64,000 nt of DNA from Gammaproteobacteria bacterium (GTDB taxonomy: Bacteria > Pseudomonadota > Gammaproteobacteria > Burkholderiales > Burkholderiaceae_B), in assembly GCA_018815245.1 (NCBI GenBank), contig JAHIXK010000005.1, forward strand, positions 62,001-126,000, written 5' to 3'. The translations under genes and the position numbers were made by a program. A model generated the notes under the pieces. That model saw only the letters and a program-made list of their open reading frames with translations, ran no database searches and was not told the DNA's origin. The stretch's first letter is position 1. Each line of letters starts with the position of its first letter. This document shows, piece by piece, positions 7,416 through 16,540 of this stretch.

Positions 7416-8432
7416 ATGCGATTGATGTTCAAACCACTCGTGGCAGGTATGACTGCCGCCGCACTAACCTTCGGTATGGCAAGCACCGCGTCAGCGGCAA
7501 CTACAATCAAGGTATCGCACCAGTTCCCCGGTGGCACCGAAGACAAAGGCGATTTTCGTGATCGTTTGGTGCGCAAGTTCGCCAAAGGGGTTGAGGCCAA
7601 AACCAACGGTGAATTGAAGTTTGAAATTTTCCCCGGTAGCTCGCTGGTGAAAACATTCGCCCAGTTTGGCGCTTTGCAAAACGGTTCTGTGGACATGACC
7701 CTGTATCCGCTGGCGTATGAAGGCGGCAAGATTCCCCAAGTGAACATCACCTTGATGCCTGGCTTGATTACCAGCTACGAACAAGGCCACCGCTGGAAAG
7801 GTCAGCCCATCGGCAACGAACTGGAAAAGCTTCTGGAAAGCAAGGGCGTGAAAGTGGTCAGCTGGATTTGGCAGGCCGGCGGCATTGCCTCCAAAAAGAA
7901 AGTGGTTGCACCCGCTGACGTGAAAGGCGTGAAAATTCGTGGTGCCTCCAAGCACATGGATTTGATGCTGAAAGGTGCCGGTGGTTCGATCACCAACGTG
8001 CCTTCCAACGAAGTTTACAGCGCCATGCAAACTGGCGTGTTGGACGCTGCTGTCACATCCAGCACGTCCATCATTTCTTTCCGTCTGGAAGAGGTGGGCG
8101 ACCACTTGACCGATGCCAGCCAAAACTCCTTCTGGTACATGTTTGAACCTTTGTTGATGGCAAAGTCGACATTTGACCGACTGACCCCAGCACAGCAGAA
8201 AGCAGTGATGGAAGTGGGTGCCAGCCTGGAAAAGTTTGGCATGGAAGAGTCCAAGAAAGACGATGTGGCCGCAGCCGAAGTGTGGAAAAAAGCAGGCAAG
8301 AAAGCCTATTCAATGGACGACGCAACCTTCAATGCATGGCGTGAAGTTGCCAAGAAATCCGCTTGGGTTGATTTCGCTGAAGAAGTGAAAGACGGCCAGA
8401 AGTGGCTGGACATGGCGACTGCAGTCAAATAA
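7416..8432 (+). CDS. dctP: TRAP transporter solute-binding protein (DctP family)
   Basis: The product is 338 residues with a Sec signal peptide (AALTFGMASTASA). The mature start TTIKVSHQFPGGTEDKGDFRDRLVRKFAKGVEAKTNGELKFEIFP is typical of DctP periplasmic binding proteins, which capture organic acids and hand them to the DctQM membrane pair, driven by a sodium gradient. A conserved arginine that binds the substrate carboxylate is expected in the KIRGASKHMD region. The ATG follows AGAGGAGAC. Its place before the mdc genes suggests malonate or another small dicarboxylate, as for rhizobial MatPQM. A strong hairpin follows, which often keeps the binding protein message more abundant than the membrane parts. 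Confidence 0.9.
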   Translation: MRLMFKPLVAGMTAAALTFGMASTASAATTIKVSHQFPGGTEDKGDFRDRLVRKFAKGVEAKTNGELKFEIFPGSSLVKTFAQFGALQNGSVDMTLYPLAYEGGKIPQVNITLMPGLITSYEQGHRWKGQPIGNELEKLLESKGVKVVSWIWQAGGIASKKKVVAPADVKGVKIRGASKHMDLMLKGAGGSITNVPSNEVYSAMQTGVLDAAVTSSTSIISFRLEEVGDHLTDASQNSFWYMFEPLLMAKSTFDRLTPAQQKAVMEVGASLEKFGMEESKKDDVAAAEVWKKAGKKAYSMDDATFNAWREVAKKSAWVDFAEEVKDGQKWLDMATAVK

Positions 8433-8460
8433 GGCAGAGAAGAAGTAATTCCTGCCAAGC

Positions 8461-8488
8461 GCACCAAACCCCGCTTGGGGTTTGGTGT
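8461..8488 (+). promoter_or_regulatory. Intercistronic hairpin between dctP and dctQ
   Basis: ACCAAACCCC, loop GCTT, GGGGTTTGGT form a perfect 10-bp stem that extends by one C-G and one G-U pair. No T run follows. It probably stabilises the 3' end of the dctP message or causes partial termination, giving more binding protein than permease. Confidence 0.65.
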
Positions 8489-8511
8489 TCAAGTTCCACA
8501 CGGAGAATATT

Positions 8512-9054
8512 ATGAACAACCCTTTGTGGCGACTGTTCAGCGGCACGGTGCGTGGCGTCAACCAAGCCATGGCATACCTGTCTGCATTGCTTATTTTGAT
8601 CTGTTCGTTGGTGCTGGTGTACGAAGTGGTCACCCGCTATATTTTGCAAGTTTCAAATGACTGGGTGATCGAGCTCAGCATTTTCATGTTGATTGCGGCC
8701 ACCTTTTTGGCTGCAGCCCACACACAGCGTGAACGCGGCCATGTGGGCATCGAAGTTCTGGATGAAGTGATGTCCAAACGCGCCTCGAGGTATCGCCTGT
8801 TGTTGGGTGATATTTTGTCAATGTTGTTTTGCGGACTGGTCGCGTACCTGTCGGCAGTGTATTGCTTTGAGGCCTGGGATCAGGGTTGGACGACAAGCTC
8901 AACCTGGGGGCCGCCCTTGTGGATTCCCTACTTTTTCATGGCACTCGGCATGCTGTTGCTGACCCTGCAATTCATCGTCCAGATTATCGAGGGCCTGATG
9001 GGCAAGGTACCTGATCTGCCGTCACATTCACACGCCAGCGTGCTGGGAGACTAA
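8512..9054 (+). CDS. dctQ: TRAP transporter small membrane subunit (DctQ)
   Basis: The product is about 180 residues with four predicted membrane helices, the normal size and topology for DctQ. The segment QRERGHVGIEVLDEVMS after the second helix is typical of the family. The start MNNPLWRLFSGTVRG is preferred because CGGAG lies just upstream; the longer ORF in the track runs back into the hairpin. DctQ supports the large subunit in sodium-driven uptake. It lies two bases before dctM, so translation is probably coupled. Confidence 0.88.
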   Translation: MNNPLWRLFSGTVRGVNQAMAYLSALLILICSLVLVYEVVTRYILQVSNDWVIELSIFMLIAATFLAAAHTQRERGHVGIEVLDEVMSKRASRYRLLLGDILSMLFCGLVAYLSAVYCFEAWDQGWTTSSTWGPPLWIPYFFMALGMLLLTLQFIVQIIEGLMGKVPDLPSHSHASVLGD

Positions 9055-9056
9055 AA

Positions 9057-10400
9057 ATGGGTGTTGTTGAAATTGGCCTGATCTACACGGCCCTCACCTT
9101 GGTGCTCCTGTTCTCGGGGATGCCCATCGCATTTGCGCTGGGATCCTCGGCAGTGATCATCATGTATTTTTTCATGCCTGCAACCAATATTCATCTGATT
9201 GCAGAAACCATCTTTGGGGAACTGGACAACTTTACCCTGCTGACCATTCCGCTGTTCATCTTGATGGGGGCTGCCATCGGTAAAACCCGAGCGGCGGTGG
9301 ACCTGTATGAGTCAGCTTACCGCTGGTTGTACCGCATGCCAGGCAGTTTGGGCGTGGCCAACGTTGCAGGTTGCACCATTTTCGCAGCCTTGTGTGGCTC
9401 AAGCCCGGCAACCTGCGCAGCCATTGGCGGCATGGGCATTCCTGAAATGCGCAAGCGTGGTTACAGTGGTGCTCTGGCTTCCGGCCTGATTGCGGCAGGT
9501 GGCACTTTGGGCATTCTGATTCCGCCCAGCATCACCTTGATTATTTATGGGGTGATGGCCGAGCAGTCTATTGGCAAGCTGTTCATTGCCGGTATTATTC
9601 CCGGGATTTTGCTGGCCGTGCTGTTCTCTGCCTGGGTGGTGTTCAAGTTCATTCGTGATCGCCACGCCTGGATGAAAACAGCCAGCCCGGCAGAAATTGC
9701 CAAAGTTGCACAGAAAGAGCACTTCACCTGGAAGGAAAAAATGGAGTCGCTGCCGCGCCTCTTGCCGTTCCTCTTGCTGATCGGCTTGATCATGGGCGCA
9801 ATGTATGGCGGCTTCGGAACACCTTCTGAAGTGGCTGGCGTGGGTGCTGTGGCCGCGTTGATTCTGGTCATTGCGTTGTACCAGTGTTACCGGTGGAAAG
9901 ACCTGAAAGCGATTTTCACGGGCACTGCCAAAGAAAGCTGCATGGTCATGATGATCATTGCCATGTCTTTCCTGTTCACCTATGTGATGAGCTATTTGAG
10001 AATTAGCCAAAGCATGGCTGAATGGCTTGTTGCACTGGAGTTGTCGAAGTGGGCCTTGTTGTTCTGGGTGAATATGTTGTTGCTGGTGTTGGGTTTCTTC
10101 CTGCCACCAGTGGCGATCATTTTGATGATCACGCCGGTTATTCTGCCTCCTATTTTGGCTGCTGGTTTCGACCCAATCTGGTTCGGCATCATTTTGACCA
10201 TCAACATGGAACTGGGCTTGATCACGCCACCCGTGGGCTTGAACCTGTTCGTGATCAACGGCATTGCACCAGACATCAAGTTCGGTGAGATTTTTGAAGG
10301 CATTGTGCCATTCATTCTGATCATTGCGGCTTACATTGTATTGCTGGCGGTGTTTCCAGACATCGTGATGTTCTTGCCCGACATGTTCTACGACTATTAA
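9057..10400 (+). CDS. dctM: TRAP transporter large membrane subunit (DctM)
   Basis: The product is 447 residues with about 12 hydrophobic segments. GMPIAFALG near the start, NFTLLTIPLFILMGAAIG, AALCGSSPATCAAIGGMGIPEM and GTLGILIPPS are hallmark DctM blocks of the ion-transporter superfamily. It is the transport channel that moves an organic acid with sodium ions. Length is normal. It follows dctQ after two bases. A 10-bp hairpin separates it from mdcA, so the TRAP genes and decarboxylase genes may differ in expression although they share strand and probably promoter. Confidence 0.92.
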   Translation: MGVVEIGLIYTALTLVLLFSGMPIAFALGSSAVIIMYFFMPATNIHLIAETIFGELDNFTLLTIPLFILMGAAIGKTRAAVDLYESAYRWLYRMPGSLGVANVAGCTIFAALCGSSPATCAAIGGMGIPEMRKRGYSGALASGLIAAGGTLGILIPPSITLIIYGVMAEQSIGKLFIAGIIPGILLAVLFSAWVVFKFIRDRHAWMKTASPAEIAKVAQKEHFTWKEKMESLPRLLPFLLLIGLIMGAMYGGFGTPSEVAGVGAVAALILVIALYQCYRWKDLKAIFTGTAKESCMVMMIIAMSFLFTYVMSYLRISQSMAEWLVALELSKWALLFWVNMLLLVLGFFLPPVAIILMITPVILPPILAAGFDPIWFGIILTINMELGLITPPVGLNLFVINGIAPDIKFGEIFEGIVPFILIIAAYIVLLAVFPDIVMFLPDMFYDY

Positions 10401-10413
10401 AAGCAGTACCCCT

Positions 10414-10441
10414 GCAGGCTGCGTTTGATTGCGCAGCCTGC
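10414..10441 (+). promoter_or_regulatory. Intercistronic hairpin between dctM and mdcA
   Basis: GCAGGCTGCG and CGCAGCCTGC pair perfectly over an 8-base loop. There is no T run. It probably acts in RNA processing or partial attenuation between the transporter and decarboxylase parts of the operon. Confidence 0.5.
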
Positions 10442-10463
10442 GCCAAAATTCAAGGAAACAACA

Positions 10464-12119
10464 ATGAGCATGACCAACACCGCATGGCGCCAAGGGCAAC
10501 AATCCAAGGCAGCCCGGTTGGCCAGCGCTTCCCGCTTTGCCCAAGGCAAGGTGGTGAAAGCAGACCAAACCGTGGCCTTGCTTGAAAGTGTGATTCAGCC
10601 CGGCGACAGGGTTTGCCTGGAAGGCAACAACCAGAAACAGGCTGATTTTCTGGCGCAATGTTTGGCCAAAGTAAACCCGCAACAGGTGCATGATTTGCAC
10701 ATGCTGCAATCGGTGGTGGCCTTGCCTGAACACACCGCCTTGTTCGACAAAGGTATTGCGAAGGAAATTGATTTTTCATTTTCCGGCCCGCAAGGCGCGC
10801 GGCTAGCCAATCTGGTTGCGGCTGGAAAAATCAAGATCAACGCCATTCACACTTACCTGGAATTGTTTGGTCGCTACTTTGTGGATTTAACGCCCAATGT
10901 GGCGTTGATTGCGGCTGAAGCCGCCGATGCACAGGGCAATTTGTACACCGGGCCGAACACCGAAGACACCCCCGCCATTGTGGAAGCCGCTGCATTCAAA
11001 AACGGCATTGTGATTGTGCAGGTCAATGAAATACGCGACACGCTGCCACGCGTGGATGTGCCCGCAGACTGGGTTGATTTCGTGATTCATGCACCGCGCC
11101 CGAATTACATCGAGCCGCTGTTCACGCGCGACCCCGCACAAATTTCAGAAATTCAGGTGTTGATGGCCATGATGGTGATCAAAGGCATCTACGCAGAATA
11201 CGGTGTGAAGCGTTTGAACCACGGCATTGGGTTCGACACCGCAGCCATTGAATTGTTGTTGCCCACCTATGGCGAGCAACTGGGTTTGAAAGGGAAAATT
11301 TGCACCAACTGGGCACTGAACCCACACCCCGCACTGATACCGGCGATTGAAGCAGGTTTTGTGCAAAGTGTGCACAGTTTTGGCAGTGAACTGGGCATGG
11401 AAAAATACATTGCCGCAAGGCCCGATGTGTTTTTCACCGGCAACGACGGCAGCATGCGTTCGAACCGTGCGTTTTGCCAAGCTGCAGGCCACTACGCCTG
11501 CGACTTGTTCATTGGTTCAACCCTGCAAATTGACACCTTCGGCAACAGCAGCACCGCCACCAAAGGGCGAATTGCCGGCTTTGGCGGCGCACCGAACATG
11601 GGTGCAGACGCTCGTGGCCGCCGCCACGAAAGTGAAGCCTGGGTGAAGGCGGGCCGCGAAGCGCAGGCCAACCCCAAACACATGCCGCGCGGCCGCAAGC
11701 TGGTGGTACAGATGGTGGAAACTTTCCGCGAACACATGGCCCCCGCTTTTGTTGAGCGTCTGGATGCCTGGGACCTGGCCGACAGCATGGGCCTGAACAA
11801 CCCGCCCGTGATGATTTTTGGTGATGACGTAACGCACATTGTGACCGAGGAAGGCATTGCGAATTTGCTGTTGTGTCGTGGTGAAGAAGAGCGCGAGCAA
11901 GCCATTCGTGGTGTGGCTGGTTACACCGAAGTGGGCATGGCGCGAGACAAGAAAAAAGTGGAAGAACTTCGCGCACGCGGCGTGATTCGCCGTGCCGAAG
12001 ATTTGGGCATTGCACGCCGCGACGCCACGCGCGACCTGCTGGCTGCAAAAACTGTGAAAGACCTGGTGCGTGCTTCCGGCGGTTTGTACAACCCGCCAAG
12101 CCGTTTCCGTAACTGGTAA
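10464..12119 (+). CDS. mdcA: Malonate decarboxylase alpha subunit (ACP transferase)
   Basis: The product is about 551 residues. The stretch QPGDRVCLEGNNQKQADFLAQCL and the later ICTNWALNPHPALIPAIEAGFVQSVHSFGSELGMEKYI are characteristic of MdcA. It exchanges acetyl for malonyl on the thiol of the acyl carrier subunit, so malonate enters the cycle as malonyl-S-ACP. It acts in the cytoplasm in the biotin-independent enzyme with MdcC, D and E. The ATG at 10464 follows AAGGAAAC; the track ORF begins inside the hairpin. Spacing to mdcC is 11 bases. Confidence 0.95.
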   Translation: MSMTNTAWRQGQQSKAARLASASRFAQGKVVKADQTVALLESVIQPGDRVCLEGNNQKQADFLAQCLAKVNPQQVHDLHMLQSVVALPEHTALFDKGIAKEIDFSFSGPQGARLANLVAAGKIKINAIHTYLELFGRYFVDLTPNVALIAAEAADAQGNLYTGPNTEDTPAIVEAAAFKNGIVIVQVNEIRDTLPRVDVPADWVDFVIHAPRPNYIEPLFTRDPAQISEIQVLMAMMVIKGIYAEYGVKRLNHGIGFDTAAIELLLPTYGEQLGLKGKICTNWALNPHPALIPAIEAGFVQSVHSFGSELGMEKYIAARPDVFFTGNDGSMRSNRAFCQAAGHYACDLFIGSTLQIDTFGNSSTATKGRIAGFGGAPNMGADARGRRHESEAWVKAGREAQANPKHMPRGRKLVVQMVETFREHMAPAFVERLDAWDLADSMGLNNPPVMIFGDDVTHIVTEEGIANLLLCRGEEEREQAIRGVAGYTEVGMARDKKKVEELRARGVIRRAEDLGIARRDATRDLLAAKTVKDLVRASGGLYNPPSRFRNW

Positions 12120-12130
12120 GGGGTTTTATC

Positions 12131-12454
12131 ATGAGCATGGAACAACTGAAATACAACTTGCCCAGCAAGGCCCAGCAAGCACAGCGCGACGCAATTCTGG
12201 TGGGTGTTACCGCCAGTGGCAACTGCGAAGTACTGCTTGAAAAAGGCGATGACCCTGCGCATTGCGCGGTGGACATTCAAACCTCGGCCCGTGGCTTTGG
12301 CCCAATTTGGCAAGCGGTGCTGAGCGACTTTGCCGAGCGCAAAAGTGCGGGTGGCCTGAAAATTGAAATTCATGACGTGGGTGCCACGCCTGCCGTGGTC
12401 AGCCTGCGCCTGGACCAAGCCCTTGAGGCGTGGGAGAACGAACATGGTCAATAG
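12131..12454 (+). CDS. mdcC: Malonate decarboxylase acyl carrier protein (delta subunit)
   Basis: The product is 107 residues, normal for MdcC. GVTASGNCEVLLE holds the serine (near residue 29) expected to carry the 2'-(5''-triphosphoribosyl)-3'-dephospho-CoA prosthetic group. That group, made by MdcB and attached by MdcG, bears the acetyl or malonyl thioester. The last 11 bases overlap the start of mdcD, a sign of translational coupling between subunits needed in fixed ratio. Confidence 0.93.
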   Translation: MSMEQLKYNLPSKAQQAQRDAILVGVTASGNCEVLLEKGDDPAHCAVDIQTSARGFGPIWQAVLSDFAERKSAGGLKIEIHDVGATPAVVSLRLDQALEAWENEHGQ

Positions 12455-13343
12455 TTTTCTGGAAGCCGGCGCACGCGATCGTGTACACGGCATTTGTGAT
12501 GCAGGCAGTTTTCAGGAAATCCTGAAACCTTCCGACCGCATTAGCAGCCCGCACATGGCGCTGTTGGAACAACCTGTTGCTTTCGACGATGGCGTGGTGA
12601 TTGGTCGTGCCACCCTGGGTGGTGCACCGGTGCTGGTGGTTGCGCAGGAAGGCGAATTTCTGGGCGGTGCCATTGGCGAAGTGCACGGTGCAAAAATTAC
12701 CGCCTTGATTGCCAAAGCAATTGAGGAAAAGCCACGTGCTGTGTTGCTGATTTTCGAAAGTGGTGGCGTGCGTTTGCATGAAGCCAATGCGGGCTTGATT
12801 GCGGTGTCTGAAATTATGCGGGCCGTCTGTTCAGCCCGTGCACAGGGCGTGCAATTCATCGGTTTGATTGGTGGGTCCGCAGGTTGTTTCGGTGGCACTG
12901 GCTTGATTGCCCGCTGTTGCGATGTGCTGATCATGTCGGAAGAAGGGCGCTTGGCCATGTCTGGTCCCGAGGTGATTGAAACCGTGTACGGCGTGGAAGA
13001 ATTCGATTCACGCGACCGCGCACTGGTGTGGCGCGTCAGTGGCGGCAAGCACCGCTACGTGATGGGCGATGTTCAGGCATTGGTGGCTGACGAGGTGGAG
13101 GCATTCCGCAGTGCGGCCATGGATGCCCTGGACACTGGCAAAGTGAATTTTGATTTGCAAAGCCTGGAGGCCGAACACGCCATGCTGACGCAGCGCCTTG
13201 CGCAGTTCGGCGACTGCCGCGATGCAAAGGAAATTTGGCAGCGCCTGGGGCTGCCCAGCGCAGAGGAACTGGCCTTGATGCCAGCCGATGAATTTGTAAG
13301 CACAACCGCCAGCGCACGCAATGTGGCCAAGGGGGCACGATGA
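12444..13343 (+). CDS. mdcD: Malonate decarboxylase beta subunit
   Basis: The product is about 299 residues with a carboxyltransferase-like crotonase fold. The start MVNSFLEAGARDRVHGICDAGSF and the blocks GGAIGEVHGAKITALI and LIGGSAGCFGGTGLIA are typical of MdcD. With MdcE it decarboxylates malonyl-S-ACP to acetyl-S-ACP. The ATG lies inside the last codons of mdcC; the longer ORF in the track is a frame extension into mdcC. The stop overlaps the mdcE start by four bases (ATGA). Confidence 0.94.
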   Translation: MVNSFLEAGARDRVHGICDAGSFQEILKPSDRISSPHMALLEQPVAFDDGVVIGRATLGGAPVLVVAQEGEFLGGAIGEVHGAKITALIAKAIEEKPRAVLLIFESGGVRLHEANAGLIAVSEIMRAVCSARAQGVQFIGLIGGSAGCFGGTGLIARCCDVLIMSEEGRLAMSGPEVIETVYGVEEFDSRDRALVWRVSGGKHRYVMGDVQALVADEVEAFRSAAMDALDTGKVNFDLQSLEAEHAMLTQRLAQFGDCRDAKEIWQRLGLPSAEELALMPADEFVSTTASARNVAKGAR

Positions 13344-14065
13344 ACCGGGACCAGGTGTTAAACGCCCTGTTTGGTGAAAGCTGGAAAGCAGAACACCTTG
13401 AAGCAGATCATTTTTATGGCCGCGCCAGTGTGGGCAATCAGGAGGTGACCGTGATTGGTACCTCCGAGAAAGCCGAAGTAGGTGCCGACATGGCATTGAC
13501 CATGGCGCGCGTGGTGATTCAAACCATCAAGGAACGTGCGGGTGAACCGATTGTGTTCTTGCTCGACACCCAAGGGCAGCGCCTTCGCCGCCGCGATGAA
13601 TTGATGGGTCTGAATGGCTACATGGCGCACTTGGCCAAGGCGGTTGAACTGGCACGCCAGCGTGGCCACGTGATTGTCAGCGTGGTGTACGGCGAAGCGG
13701 TCAGTGGTGGTTACATCAGCACCGGCATGATGGCCGATGCATGCTATGCACTGGCCGATGCGGAAATCAAGGTGATGAATTTGCCAGCCATGGCGCGCAT
13801 TACCAAAATTCCACTGGAACACTTGCAAGAACTGGCCAAGCAGTCGCCCGTGTTCTCGCCGGGGGTGGAAAATTATTTGCGCATGGGTCACCTGGATGCG
13901 GTGTGGGAAGGCGATTACAGCACACAACTGGCGGCTTCAATTTCTGAATTGCAAGCAAAGTCGCGTGCAGAAATTGCAGTCGATTCCCGCATTGCCCGTG
14001 GCGTAGAACGTGGTGGCAGAAAAGCAGCAGGCGTGGTAATTGAGCGCGTGCTGGGCCATGCATGA
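13340..14065 (+). CDS. mdcE: Malonate decarboxylase gamma subunit
   Basis: The product is 241 residues. ASVGNQEVTVIGTSEKAEVGADMAL and YGEAVSGGYISTGMMADACYALADAEIKVM match MdcE, the partner of MdcD in the decarboxylase. Both share the acyl-CoA carboxyltransferase fold, and the two subunits form the active site together. It starts within an ATGA overlap with mdcD, and its end overlaps the mdcG start. Confidence 0.94.
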   Translation: MNRDQVLNALFGESWKAEHLEADHFYGRASVGNQEVTVIGTSEKAEVGADMALTMARVVIQTIKERAGEPIVFLLDTQGQRLRRRDELMGLNGYMAHLAKAVELARQRGHVIVSVVYGEAVSGGYISTGMMADACYALADAEIKVMNLPAMARITKIPLEHLQELAKQSPVFSPGVENYLRMGHLDAVWEGDYSTQLAASISELQAKSRAEIAVDSRIARGVERGGRKAAGVVIERVLGHA

Positions 14066-14759
14066 CACGGTGATGGGTTCCTTCAATCGTCATGATCTGG
14101 TGTGGTTAAAACTGGATGCCGTCAAGCACGCAGAGTATGCGGGGCCAGCCCTCATGGAGCCCCTGCGTGCCTTGTCGCTCTTGCACCGCTGGGTGCTGGG
14201 CAACTACCCCCTGATTGTGGCCCGGCAAAACGATGTGCCGCAGGGCTGCTTGCGTGTGGGCCTTGCCGAACCTGCTTCGTGGGGCAAGCGCCGCTTGGCG
14301 TATCTGGTCAACGTGGACAACATTGAACGCCACCAGTCTGGCCCTTTGCTTGGGGATGTCGTTCAACGCTTGCCACAACCATGGCAAGCGGGTGCCTCAG
14401 CATTGGCGGCCGGTGTGAAGGAATTGGGTGTATCTGCGCATGTGTACGGGTCCACGGCCATTGAGGTGCTCACCAGCTTGCCTTGCATCACCGCAAACTC
14501 GGATCTTGATGTGTTGTTCAAACCCGCAGACTGGGCAGCTGCCAAAGCCCTGTGTGTTCGTTTGAATCAGTTGCGTCTGACACATCCTGAATTCAAGGTG
14601 GATGGCGAGGTATTAAACCCCGCAGGCGATGCCGTGCATTGGCTGGAGTTAAGCCAGCAACGCATTCAATTGCTGGCCAAGTCGAATCAAGTGGTGCGCT
14701 TGATCGACCCTGACGAATATCAAGGTGCATTTCATCGCGTTCAACGGAGCGCAGCATGA
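14058..14759 (+). CDS. mdcG: Malonate decarboxylase holo-ACP synthase
   Basis: The product is about 233 residues from ATG 14058, or 228 from ATG 14073. The first overlaps the end of mdcE by eight bases and is chosen for coupling, but either is possible. VYGSTAIEVLTSLPCITANSDLDVLF has the G-S and D-x-D pattern of nucleotidyltransferases. MdcG moves the triphosphoribosyl-dephospho-CoA group onto the serine of MdcC, turning apo-ACP into its active form. The gene ends in an ATGA overlap with mdcB. Confidence 0.9.
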   Translation: MHDTVMGSFNRHDLVWLKLDAVKHAEYAGPALMEPLRALSLLHRWVLGNYPLIVARQNDVPQGCLRVGLAEPASWGKRRLAYLVNVDNIERHQSGPLLGDVVQRLPQPWQAGASALAAGVKELGVSAHVYGSTAIEVLTSLPCITANSDLDVLFKPADWAAAKALCVRLNQLRLTHPEFKVDGEVLNPAGDAVHWLELSQQRIQLLAKSNQVVRLIDPDEYQGAFHRVQRSAA

Positions 14760-15622
14760 AGCAATTGATGCTGCAAATCGATGCCTTGGCCTGCGATGCA
14801 TTGCGTCAGGAAGTGATGCTGGAAAACAAGCCGGGGCTGGTGTGCCCCAGCCGAAACGGCAGCCATGCCGACATGAATTGCGCCACGTTCCAGACCAGCA
14901 TCGATGCCTTGCAGGGATATTTTGGCGCATGTTTTAAAACGGGCCTGGATGGCAAGGAATTTCGCGACTTGCAGCGTTTGGGTGTGGTGGCAGAAAAAGC
15001 CATGTTCAGCGCCACGCTTGGGGTGAATACCCACAAAGGCGCCATCTTCCTGATGGGCTTGCTGGCGGGTGCTGCGGGTGCGCAGTACCGCGAACATGGC
15101 TGCCTTGAGCCCATGCGCCTGGGGCGCCTGGTGGCTGCGAAATGGGGCGTGAACATTTTGTTGGCGGGTGTGCAGCCCGGTGTGCAGCCCACACATGGCA
15201 GGCACGTTAAAAATGCATTTGGCCTACCCGGTGCCCGCGAACAGGCCGCGCAAGGTTTCCCGGTGTTGTTTGCCACAACCGTGCCCCAGTTGCGCTGGGC
15301 ATTGTCTGAAGGTGTCAACAAAGAACAGGCCAACTTGCACGCCTTGGTGTGCACCATGGCCAAACTGCCCGACACAAACCTGGCCCACCGTGGCGGCCTG
15401 AAAGGCCTGCGATGGGCGCAACGTCGGGTTGAGCAGTTCCTCGCCGGTGGTGGCGTGTTTGCCCCTGCCTGGCGGCGTAACGCGGTAGCCATGTGCAGTG
15501 AATTCGAATCGCGCTGGTTAAGCCCGGGCGGCAGCGCCGACCTGCTCTCGGCCGCGCTGTTTGTGCAGTCCCTCGCTGCCTTGAATACAAAGTTTTCGCA
15601 ACCTGTGGAGTTTAACCGGTGA
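14756..15622 (+). CDS. mdcB: Triphosphoribosyl-dephospho-CoA synthase
   Basis: The product is 288 residues of the CitG/MdcB family. LENKPGLVCPSRNGSHADMNCATF and GVNTHKGAIFLMGLLAGAAG are the conserved blocks, with the acidic and lysine residues used to bind ATP. It joins ATP-derived triphosphoribose to dephospho-CoA, making the precursor used by MdcG. In the orders I know from Pseudomonas and Klebsiella, mdcB follows mdcA; here it lies between mdcG and mdcH. Four-base overlaps on both sides show a single translational unit. Confidence 0.93.
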   Translation: MKQLMLQIDALACDALRQEVMLENKPGLVCPSRNGSHADMNCATFQTSIDALQGYFGACFKTGLDGKEFRDLQRLGVVAEKAMFSATLGVNTHKGAIFLMGLLAGAAGAQYREHGCLEPMRLGRLVAAKWGVNILLAGVQPGVQPTHGRHVKNAFGLPGAREQAAQGFPVLFATTVPQLRWALSEGVNKEQANLHALVCTMAKLPDTNLAHRGGLKGLRWAQRRVEQFLAGGGVFAPAWRRNAVAMCSEFESRWLSPGGSADLLSAALFVQSLAALNTKFSQPVEFNR

Positions 15623-16539
15623 GTCTGTGCGTGCTGTGCCCGGGGCAGGGCAGCCAATCCACCGACATGTTGCCGCGCCTGCTGGCAGAACCGTTGCTTG
15701 CCAGTCATTTGCAACAGTTGATCAGCGGGTTGCCCTTTGATGCATTGGCGATTTCGCAAGACATGTCACGCTGTTTTTTGAACGAGTATGCGCAACCCTT
15801 GATTGTGGCTGCCGGTGCCGCTGTGTCTCAGGCATTGAAATCGCAGGGTGTTCACATTGATTTGAGTGCGGGTTACAGCATCGGTGAATTGACCGCCCAT
15901 GTGGTGGCTGGCAGTGTGTGCGCCAGCGATGCGCTTCGATTGGCCACAGCGCGCGCACGTTACATGGACAAAGCCGCACCGCCGGCACACGGCATGATGG
16001 CTGTCAAAGGTGTGGGGCTGGACACATTGAATTTGATTGCGCAGAAACATGGCTTGAAAATGGCAATAGTGAACGACGAGCAACATGCCGTGTTGGCCGG
16101 CAGTACTGCTGTGATGAAGTCGATTTGCAAGGACATGGAGCGCGATCTGGGTGCGCACGTGGTGCATTTGAATGTGTCGGTGCCTTCGCACACGCCCTGG
16201 CTGGCAAATGCCACTGTGGCCTTTCGTGGCGCGCTTGAGCAAACCAGCTGGAAGCACTTTGATTGCCCTGTACTTAGCGCACTGGACGGCAGCCCCGTGG
16301 ATTCGCAAAGCCATGCGATTGATTGCCTGTCACGCCAAATTTCAGAACCCTTGCAATGGGCCAGAACACTGGAGCTGAGTGCTGAAATGGGTGCCAGGGC
16401 ATACTTTGAAATTGGCCCCGGCAACACGCTGACCCGCATGGTACGCGAACGTTTTCCACATGTGCAGGCGCGTTCGCTGTCGGAATTTCAAACCTTCGAC
16501 GGCGCTTTGAACTGGCTGGGAGACATCGTTGTTCGCTGA
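15619..16539 (+). CDS. mdcH: Malonate decarboxylase malonyltransferase (epsilon subunit)
   Basis: The product is 306 residues. CPGQGSQSTDML and SAGYSIGELTAH are the FabD-like acyltransferase motifs, with the nucleophile Ser in GYSIG, and a conserved His near the end of VSVPSHTPWL. MdcH loads malonyl groups onto the acyl carrier subunit to start the decarboxylation cycle. The GTG start overlaps the mdcB stop by four bases (GTGA). A TSUP permease gene begins one base after its stop. Confidence 0.93.
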   Translation: MSLCVLCPGQGSQSTDMLPRLLAEPLLASHLQQLISGLPFDALAISQDMSRCFLNEYAQPLIVAAGAAVSQALKSQGVHIDLSAGYSIGELTAHVVAGSVCASDALRLATARARYMDKAAPPAHGMMAVKGVGLDTLNLIAQKHGLKMAIVNDEQHAVLAGSTAVMKSICKDMERDLGAHVVHLNVSVPSHTPWLANATVAFRGALEQTSWKHFDCPVLSALDGSPVDSQSHAIDCLSRQISEPLQWARTLELSAEMGARAYFEIGPGNTLTRMVRERFPHVQARSLSEFQTFDGALNWLGDIVVR

Positions 16540-16540
16540 A

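Noticed and set aside
9399-10733. 444-codon minus-strand ORF opposite dctM and mdcA
   Set aside because: Rich in His and Gln with no domain, fully antisense to two clear genes; a shadow of biased codon use.
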